Below, in pieces: positions 6,256 to 11,275 of a stretch of DNA of 11,275 nucleotides (position 1 is the stretch's first letter; the number at the start of each line of letters is the position of its first letter). This DNA is from Mageeibacillus sp. UBA5436 (lineage in GTDB: Bacteria > Bacillota > Clostridia > Saccharofermentanales > DTU023). The notes beneath the pieces were generated by a model that saw only the letters and a program-made list of their open reading frames with translations, was not told where the DNA came from and made no database searches. A program made the translations under genes and the position numbers. The DNA lies in NCBI GenBank assembly GCA_002427545.1, contig DIRM01000001.1:1-11275 (forward strand), written 5' to 3'.

Positions 6256-7239
6256 TTATCGTTGCTTATTTTGTAGATTCTGTAATAATACAGCAAGTAC
6301 AATAATAGCTGCACTGATTGCACCATTCAGGTAAGACGAAACATTGGCGGAGGTCAAGATATTACTTATAATTTTAAACATCAAGACTCCAAGGAATGTG
6401 CCAAATATTTTACCGCGCCCACCATTCATAGATGTTCCACCAATAGCTACCGCAGCAATGGCATCCATTTCCCAACCATTAGCAGCAGATGCTGCAGCAA
6501 CAGCTGTCATACGAGATGCATAGATTAAACCAGCAATGCCGCACAAGGCTCCTGTAAACATAAAGGTTGCAATTTTTACATTATCGACATTAATACCAGA
6601 TAATCGAGCCGATTTCTCATTACTGCCTACAGCAAAAATATGTTTACCCAACTTTGTATGCTTCATAATAATATCAAATATGATAACAAAAACAATAAAT
6701 ATAATCATCAAATAAGGAATTTTAAACTTAGATGTAATATTTATACCACCTACAGATAGCATACGAAATCTTTCATAAATCAATTTATCTACTGTAAAAG
6801 GGCCTCCAGCTCCATAATAATTTATAATAGCACGACAAGCACTCATACTAGCAAGAGTGGCAACCATGGGTGGCATTCCTCCCTTAGCAACCAACAAACC
6901 ATTAACAAATCCAATTACAAGGCCAAAAGCGATACAAAATAGGAGCATAACAAAAATACTCCCTGTCTTATTTAGGATGGTTATACCAAATCCACCAATA
7001 ATGGCCACTTGAGAACCTACAGAAATGTCAATCAGTCCTGCACTTATTACCATAGTCATTCCCATGGCTATAAGACCAATCATACTACCCTGTACAAACA
7101 GGTTCGATATATTATTCCATGTAAAGAAATTATTATTAACAATCGCGCCGATAATAATCAGTAATATGAACGAGAGGACAAAACTGTACTCCCTCGTTAG
7201 TGTTCTTCCTACTTCTTTTGCCGTTATTTTATTTTTCAT
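6256..7239 (-). CDS. Sugar ABC transporter permease, RbsC/MglC type (CUT2 family)
   Basis: An integral membrane protein of 327 residues, the usual length for RbsC-like permeases. Hydrophobic helices are visible at about 18-35, 50-70, 74-90, 95-118, 122-140, 174-192, 222-242, 258-270, 277-298 and 303-320. MGMTMVISAGLIDISVGS (59-76) is a family signature. The cytoplasmic coupling segment IFAVGSNEKSARLSGI (201-216) and EMDAIAAVAIGGTSMNGGRG (257-276) are typical. It would form a homodimeric channel driven by the ATPase encoded just upstream. The start overlaps the ATPase gene by 11 bases, with GGAGAG eight bases before the ATG, so translation is probably coupled. Substrate is a monosaccharide or polyol by family, with no finer prediction possible. 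Confidence 0.93.
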   Translation of the reverse strand: MKNKITAKEVGRTLTREYSFVLSFILLIIIGAIVNNNFFTWNNISNLFVQGSMIGLIAMGMTMVISAGLIDISVGSQVAIIGGFGITILNKTGSIFVMLLFCIAFGLVIGFVNGLLVAKGGMPPMVATLASMSACRAIINYYGAGGPFTVDKLIYERFRMLSVGGINITSKFKIPYLMIIFIVFVIIFDIIMKHTKLGKHIFAVGSNEKSARLSGINVDNVKIATFMFTGALCGIAGLIYASRMTAVAAASAANGWEMDAIAAVAIGGTSMNGGRGKIFGTFLGVLMFKIISNILTSANVSSYLNGAISAAIIVLAVLLQNLQNKQR

Positions 7240-8746
7240 CTGCTATGCTCTCCAAATTTGCTCCTGTAGAATAGTACATCATATTCTTTTCTGTCAGTTC
7301 ATCCCGATTGAGCCAGGCATTACATTTTCCCTTATACAGCACAATACAAGAGTCCGCTACCCTATAAATTTCTGGAAATTCTGAGCTAAATACGATAATA
7401 GATTTTCCTTTACTGGCCAAGTCTAAAATTAAGTTGTAGATCTCAAACTTCGTTCCCACATCAATACCTTGTGTTGGATTATCCAGCAAAAGTATGTCTG
7501 CATCTGTCTCCAACCATTTCCCTAAAATGACTTTTTGTTGATTTCCACCAGACAATGAGGTAATCGGATTTTTCGTGCTCCCAACCTTAATTCCCATTGC
7601 CTGACGTTCACGCTCGAAACGTTCTGTTTCTTCTTTCTTACTGATAAAAATTTTATGAAATTTTGTATTTAAAAATCCCATAGACATATTATCCAAAACA
7701 GAAAGGTCATTATGAATGCCACGTTCGGCCCTCATCCTAGGTACCATTGCAACACCATTTTTTAAGTACTTCCCAATTGTGGATTGCCCACCCCGATTAC
7801 TCATGAGTTTATCATTAATTCGTAATTCTCCAGAAAATGGTTCAACCCCAAAAAGAACATCTGCCAGCATATCTCTGCCAGAACCTTGAAGACCTGTCAC
7901 CGCTAAGATTTCTCCTTGATGAAGATCAAATGATAAATCTTTTATACCATCACATTGAATATGGCTTGCCGAAAGGACTATTTTTTCTTGTTTATTACAA
8001 GCAGAAGAATCATATGATTCGGATTGTAAATTATGGCCAATCATCTTTTCCGTGATAATCTCTTCATTCACATCATCAAACTTACCACTAGATACAAGCT
8101 TGCCATCTCGCATAATAAAATAGGTGTCGCAAATCTCAAATAACTCCGGCATTTTATGCGAAATGTAGATAAGACTTACACCTTCCTTCTTGAGCTGACG
8201 CATGATCTTAAACAGATTCTCTATTTCCTCAGTCGAAATTGCCGTAGAAGGTTCATCCATAATGATTAAATTCGATTCAAACTGTAAAGCTTTGCCAATC
8301 TCCAACATTTGCTTATCTGCCGCTGACAGGGTATCAACAATCGCTTCGGGATCAATATTTGTATTCATTCTATCAAATATTTTTTTGCACCGCTTTATCA
8401 TTTCCTTCTTGTTCACAAATAAAGGATTGGATTTAATCTCTTCTCCCAAAAACATATTTTCCCAAACACGCAGATCTTTGCAAAGATTGAGCTCTTGATG
8501 AATAAAACGAATCCCATTCTTTTCTGCCGTCTGGACATTTTTCATAACGACTTCTTGTCCATCAATTAAAATTTTTCCGGAAACAGGCGTATACACACCA
8601 GCTAAGATGTTCATCAAGGTAGATTTTCCAGCACCATTCTCACCGAGCAGGCCAACAATCTCCCCTTGTTCTACTGTAATACTTACCCTATCTACCGCTC
8701 GGACAGGGCCAAATTCCATCACAATATCTTTCATCTCTAAACGCAT
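7229..8746 (-). CDS. Sugar ABC transporter ATP-binding protein, RbsA/MglA type (two ATPase domains)
   Basis: 505 residues with two tandem nucleotide-binding domains, the standard length for RbsA, MglA and XylG. Domain 1: Walker A GENGAGKST (35-43), Q-loop HQE (83-85), degenerate signature LSAADKQ (140-146), Walker B IIMDEPS (161-167) and switch His197. Domain 2: Walker A variant GLQGSGRD (285-292), normal for the family, canonical signature LSGGNQQK (398-405), and Walker B ILLLDNPTQG (418-427) in which the usual catalytic glutamate is Asn423. One composite ATP site is therefore complete and the other degenerate. The protein sits on the inner membrane face and drives the permease. The start at 8746 has AAGGG ten bases upstream and lies about 45 bases past an intercistronic hairpin. 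Confidence 0.93.
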   Translation of the reverse strand: MRLEMKDIVMEFGPVRAVDRVSITVEQGEIVGLLGENGAGKSTLMNILAGVYTPVSGKILIDGQEVVMKNVQTAEKNGIRFIHQELNLCKDLRVWENMFLGEEIKSNPLFVNKKEMIKRCKKIFDRMNTNIDPEAIVDTLSAADKQMLEIGKALQFESNLIIMDEPSTAISTEEIENLFKIMRQLKKEGVSLIYISHKMPELFEICDTYFIMRDGKLVSSGKFDDVNEEIITEKMIGHNLQSESYDSSACNKQEKIVLSASHIQCDGIKDLSFDLHQGEILAVTGLQGSGRDMLADVLFGVEPFSGELRINDKLMSNRGGQSTIGKYLKNGVAMVPRMRAERGIHNDLSVLDNMSMGFLNTKFHKIFISKKEETERFERERQAMGIKVGSTKNPITSLSGGNQQKVILGKWLETDADILLLDNPTQGIDVGTKFEIYNLILDLASKGKSIIVFSSEFPEIYRVADSCIVLYKGKCNAWLNRDELTEKNMMYYSTGANLESIADEK

Positions 8747-8790
8747 GACATTGTTTCCCTTTCCTCATCCATGCAAAAACATCTTTTTCA

Positions 8791-8823
8791 AAAAGGCCGA
8801 CGAACATAACCTGTCGGCCTTTT
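8791..8823 (-). terminator. Intercistronic terminator between the binding-protein and ATPase genes
   Basis: Perfect 11-bp arms AAAAGGCCGAC and GTCGGCCTTTT enclose an 11-base loop. The leftward transcript ends in GTCGGCC followed by five Ts, a good intrinsic terminator. It lies 89 bases after the binding-protein stop and 44 bases before the ATPase start. No new promoter is evident after it, so partial readthrough is likely, giving more binding protein than membrane components, as in other binding-protein-dependent operons. Confidence 0.75.
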
Positions 8824-8912
8824 GAATCTCTGAATCTATTATTTTAAATACTCTTTGTAATATACAAAAACAATATTTCACAAAAATAGAACTATTGAAC
8901 ATTTAGAAATTT

Positions 8913-10073
8913 TTACTCATCAATAGAGTATCTAATTTCATAAGTTTCACTTGCACGATATTCATCAAAGGTATAAGTTGCGTTTTCTGCATTACTTATA
9001 GAGAAGGAAGGAATGAGATAGATTCCATCAGAAAGTTCAGCTGTGCCAGAGAAAGGCTCGCCTAATGCGGATTCTACAGTCATGTCTACACATTCACGAA
9101 TAAAGGATGGGGCAAAGAACCATGTAATAAATTTTACATCTAAATCTGTTCCCTCAAATTTTTGTAATGTACCTTCGCGTCCACCAACAGATGTAATTAA
9201 TTTTACATTTATTTCTGCATCTCCATTATAGTTCTCTAGAGCATTCATCAAACCATCTACAATCTCATCATCATGGGTAACGATTAATTCTAATGATTCG
9301 ATATCTTCTTTGGATTGTGCATTCAACCAATTTTCCATTTGTTCCTGTGCTTTTTCTGTAGACCAGTCTGTAACAAAAGTTTCATTAACCTGAACAAACT
9401 TATCTGCACTAATGACATCATCCATACCGTCAGAACGTTGAGAAGTAACTGTCGAGCTATCTCCTACAAAACGAAGATAATTAACAGTATCATTATCTGC
9501 AAAGTATTCATCCAAATAGGTTCCCATTTCGTGTCCAATACTGAAGTTATCACCCATCATTTGTGCTTCAAGACCATCAAAGTCTTCAATTAAGCGATCA
9601 TAAATGAATAATTTAATCCCTGCATCCACAACCGTTTGTGCTGCAGAACGAAGAGCTTCTCCTTCGGTTGGCCATAACATAATAGCATCGATGTCTCCCA
9701 TGGAAATCAAGTTCTCAATTTCTGTAATTTGATCAGCAGCTTCACCACAAGATTTCACGATAATATCGACATTATCATATTTCTCCATTAAAATATCTGC
9801 TTCCATCTCCGCATGCTTTACAGACTCACCAGTAAAGCCATGATCACCAGATAGAATTACGAGGCCTACCTTTACAGAATCTTTACCAGCTTCAGCCTCT
9901 GTAACTTCTGCTTCAGTCTTCTCCTCACCTTCAGTTTCTTTTCCAACCGTTTCTTCTTGAGCTTCAGTTTTTTTAACTTCTGTGGTTTCTTTTTCTTCAG
10001 AATTCCCACCACAAGCAACAATAGAAACAAGGGTTAGTACGAGTGCTAAAATCACTGCTAAACGTTTTTTCAT
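8913..10073 (-). CDS. Sugar-binding lipoprotein of the ABC transporter (periplasmic-binding-protein type 1 fold, RbsB-like)
   Basis: 386 residues. A lipoprotein signal peptide (MKKRLAVILALVLTLVSIVAC) ends in the lipobox IVAC with Cys21 as the lipid attachment site. Residues 22-63 are a low-complexity linker made mostly of Glu, Thr, Lys and Ala. The mature fold starts at VKVGLVILSGDHGFTGESVKHAEMEA (67-92). Typical RbsB-like elements follow: DAIMLWPTEGEALRSAAQ (129-146), GIKLFIYDR (152-160), MGDNFSIGHEMG (173-184), ELIVTHDDEIVDGLMNAL (262-279) and ITSVGGREGTLQKFEG (293-308). It would capture the sugar outside the membrane and deliver it to the permease. AGGAG seven bases upstream fixes the start. 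It follows the regulator gene in the same direction, and no strong promoter is seen in the 69-base gap, so it is probably co-transcribed from 11224-11252. The ligand cannot be predicted from sequence alone. Confidence 0.93.
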   Translation of the reverse strand: MKKRLAVILALVLTLVSIVACGGNSEEKETTEVKKTEAQEETVGKETEGEEKTEAEVTEAEAGKDSVKVGLVILSGDHGFTGESVKHAEMEADILMEKYDNVDIIVKSCGEAADQITEIENLISMGDIDAIMLWPTEGEALRSAAQTVVDAGIKLFIYDRLIEDFDGLEAQMMGDNFSIGHEMGTYLDEYFADNDTVNYLRFVGDSSTVTSQRSDGMDDVISADKFVQVNETFVTDWSTEKAQEQMENWLNAQSKEDIESLELIVTHDDEIVDGLMNALENYNGDAEINVKLITSVGGREGTLQKFEGTDLDVKFITWFFAPSFIRECVDMTVESALGEPFSGTAELSDGIYLIPSFSISNAENATYTFDEYRASETYEIRYSIDE

Positions 10074-10122
10074 CTTTTTTCTCCTTTTTGCTATTACTCT
10101 GTAAACAAAGCAATTTATTTAT

Positions 10123-10147
10123 TTTAACGGATTTTTATTCCGTTAAA
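10123..10147. repeat. Stem-loop across the regulator stop codon
   Basis: Perfect 9-bp arms TTTAACGGA (10123-10131) and TCCGTTAAA (10139-10147) enclose a 7-base loop, and the regulator TAA (10143-10145) lies within one arm. In the leftward direction the tail is AT-rich (ATAAATAAATT), with no U-run. It is more likely a weak attenuator or an mRNA processing or stability element than a strong terminator. A protein-binding dyad is also possible. Confidence 0.5.
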
Positions 10148-11147
10148 TTCTACTTATTGTAGATTCTCGTTCTACAAAGTCATGAGGTAAAACTAAATAT
10201 TTATCCTCTGGTTCTTCTCCACGCATCAATTTCATTAACATATCTATCGCTCTGCACCCTAACAAAGAGCATGGTTGAGCAACACTGGTAATATGTGGGT
10301 GTAATATCGTTGCATAATTGGTATCATCCATACCTATGACAGATAAATCTTGTGGAATTTTAATATTCATCTCCATGGCGACGACCATTAAGGCAAAAGC
10401 CACCTCATCAGAGACACAAAACACGGCATCTAATTGGTCACGTGGAAGGCTAAGAATTTGCTTTGCCGCTTTAAGTGCACTTTCATAGCTGTATCCATCA
10501 TCTACATAAGACATCCGGCTATCACTGTATGGGAGTCCTGCATCTCTCAAGCCATCACGATAGCCTAATTCCCGATCCCAAGTTGAATTAAAATGATTCG
10601 TACTACTTATCATGCCTATTTTCTTATGTCCTAGATTAACTAAATATTGTATGGCTTGATAGGTTGCTTGATAATTATCTATAGAAATATGAGGAGTTTC
10701 ACAGTCATGAGCATATTCGCAACATTGCACAATGGGAAATTCTTGACTAAACGTGTCTACCCATTTTTCCTCCCGACTGACAGCAATCAACACGGCTCCA
10801 TCAGCCTGTTTTCGCTTGATAGCTGAATATAGCTCCTTCTCTTGATCCCGCCCAGAAGTGTTACTTAAAAGTATATTAAAGCCATATTCCTTCGCCTGCT
10901 CATTGAGTCCTGCAAAAATTCTCACATAATAGGCATTTGTAATATTTGGAAGTAAAACTAAAATTGTTCCGGTTGAGTTCTTCCGCAAATTCCGGGCATG
11001 AAAATTGGGGATATAACCAAGTTCATTCGCTACTTTTTGTACTTTCAGGACAGTTTCTGGTCTAACGCTACTACTCTTGTTCATCACACGAGAGACTGTG
11101 GCAACAGAAACGCCTGCTTTCTTTGCTACTTGTGAAATTGTTATCAT
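10143..11147 (-). CDS. LacI-family transcriptional regulator of the sugar operon
   Basis: 334 residues from the chosen start. The N-terminal helix-turn-helix is ISQVAKKAGVSVATVSRVMN (4-23). The hinge is YIPNFHARNLRKNST (45-59), with Leu54 in the place of the leucine that wedges into the central CpG of LacI-type operators. Residues 60-334 are a periplasmic-binding-protein-like effector domain: TGTILVLLPNITNAYY (59-74), GHKKIGMIS (173-181), DAVFCVSDEVAFALM (240-254), and SVIGMDDTNYATILHPHITSV (269-289). The family represses transport and catabolic genes until a sugar is bound. A frame extends upstream to a GTG at 11189, but without a ribosome binding site. The ATG at 11147 has AGGA nine bases upstream and places the helix-turn-helix at the usual distance from the N-terminus. 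First gene of the operon, so it likely controls itself together with the transporter. Confidence 0.92.
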   Translation of the reverse strand: MITISQVAKKAGVSVATVSRVMNKSSSVRPETVLKVQKVANELGYIPNFHARNLRKNSTGTILVLLPNITNAYYVRIFAGLNEQAKEYGFNILLSNTSGRDQEKELYSAIKRKQADGAVLIAVSREEKWVDTFSQEFPIVQCCEYAHDCETPHISIDNYQATYQAIQYLVNLGHKKIGMISSTNHFNSTWDRELGYRDGLRDAGLPYSDSRMSYVDDGYSYESALKAAKQILSLPRDQLDAVFCVSDEVAFALMVVAMEMNIKIPQDLSVIGMDDTNYATILHPHITSVAQPCSLLGCRAIDMLMKLMRGEEPEDKYLVLPHDFVERESTISRI

Positions 11148-11202
11148 TGAACTACATCCTACTACGATTTTATTTTTGTCAGTTCGCACAATAATAAGAA
11201 AT

Positions 11203-11214
11203 GTAATCGATTAC
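11203..11214. promoter_or_regulatory. LacI-type operator, also matching the CcpA cre consensus
   Basis: GTAATCGATTAC is a perfect 12-bp palindrome centred on CpG, the hallmark of LacI/GalR-family operators. It begins a few bases downstream of the predicted transcription start, about 56 bases before the regulator ATG. In the context of 11201-11215 it also satisfies WTGNAANCGNWNNCW, the cre consensus. Autoregulation, carbon catabolite repression, or both are possible. Confidence 0.75.
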
Positions 11215-11223
11215 TTTTCTATG

Positions 11224-11252
11224 ATTTTACTATTTAAAGGATATTATGTCAA
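11224..11252 (-). promoter_or_regulatory. Promoter of the LacI-ABC-oxidoreductase operon
   Basis: On the minus strand a perfect TTGACA (11247-11252) is followed by 17 bases and TAAAAT (11224-11229), five of six matches to TATAAT. Transcription would start near 11217, immediately before the palindromic operator. It is the strongest promoter-like sequence seen in the window and the only convincing one for the leftward genes. Confidence 0.8.
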
Positions 11253-11260
11253 TATTTTCG

Positions 11261-11275
11261 CATGACATTTTCATG
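11261..11275. repeat. Short inverted repeat at the right edge
   Basis: CATGA (11261-11265) and TCATG (11271-11275) are separated by five bases and lie just upstream of the -35 box. It may be part of a longer operator cut by the window edge. With only five base pairs in each arm it may also be chance. Confidence 0.2.

Noticed and set aside
7025..7384. A 119-codon rightward open frame
   Set aside because: It is antisense to the permease and ATPase genes, has no family motifs, and the opposite strand has clear homology signatures.
11148..11189. A longer regulator starting at GTG 11189
   Set aside because: It would put 14 extra residues before the helix-turn-helix, it lacks a ribosome binding site, and the ATG at 11147 suits the family.
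1..11275. CRISPR array, insertion sequence, tRNA or rRNA
   Set aside because: No regularly spaced direct repeats, no transposase with terminal inverted repeats, and no tRNA cloverleaf or rRNA-like stretch was seen on either strand.

Overview
The window holds two convergent gene blocks from a low-GC bacterium. The leftward block looks like Bacillota (Firmicutes): a lipoprotein sugar-binding protein with a Cys-21 lipobox, strong AGGAG-type ribosome binding sites, a LacI regulator and a site that also fits the CcpA cre consensus. The rightward block resembles heptose-phosphate synthesis. That would suit an LPS-bearing Negativicute, or a Gram-positive that puts heptose on its surface glycans. The genus cannot be read from the sequence.

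Layout, left to right. Bases 1-535 hold no firm gene, but are rich in AT palindromes and contain a good rightward promoter (438-467). A short leftward reading frame open at the left edge may be the start of a divergent gene. Bases 536-4016 are a tight rightward operon of three genes: a SIS isomerase fused to a HAD phosphatase, a deoxyhypusine-synthase-like protein of unknown activity, and a PfkB/HldE-type sugar kinase that starts with TTG inside the preceding gene. A 12-bp hairpin over the end of the kinase gene (3996-4034) serves as terminator, probably for both convergent operons.

Bases 4099-11147 are a leftward operon. In transcription order it runs: LacI-family regulator, sugar-binding lipoprotein, two-domain RbsA/MglA-type ABC ATPase, RbsC-type permease, Gfo/Idh/MocA oxidoreductase and a TIM-barrel sugar isomerase/epimerase. 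A consensus sigma-70-type promoter (TTGACA, 17 bp, TAAAAT) lies upstream of the regulator, with a perfect CpG-centred 12-bp operator just downstream of it. A GC-rich hairpin followed by T5 sits between the binding protein and the ATPase, and probably sets a high ratio of binding protein to transporter.

How the genes work together (inference). The leftward operon imports a sugar or polyol through a CUT2-type ABC transporter, then oxidises and isomerises it. It contains no sugar kinase. LacI would repress the whole operon, itself included. The rightward operon can be read as isomerise (SIS), phosphorylate C1 (PfkB) and remove the second phosphate (HAD), three of the steps to an NDP-heptose. A deoxyhypusine-synthase-like protein of unknown role sits in the middle, and no nucleotidyltransferase is present in the window. 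This rightward operon is the part most likely to hold undescribed biochemistry.
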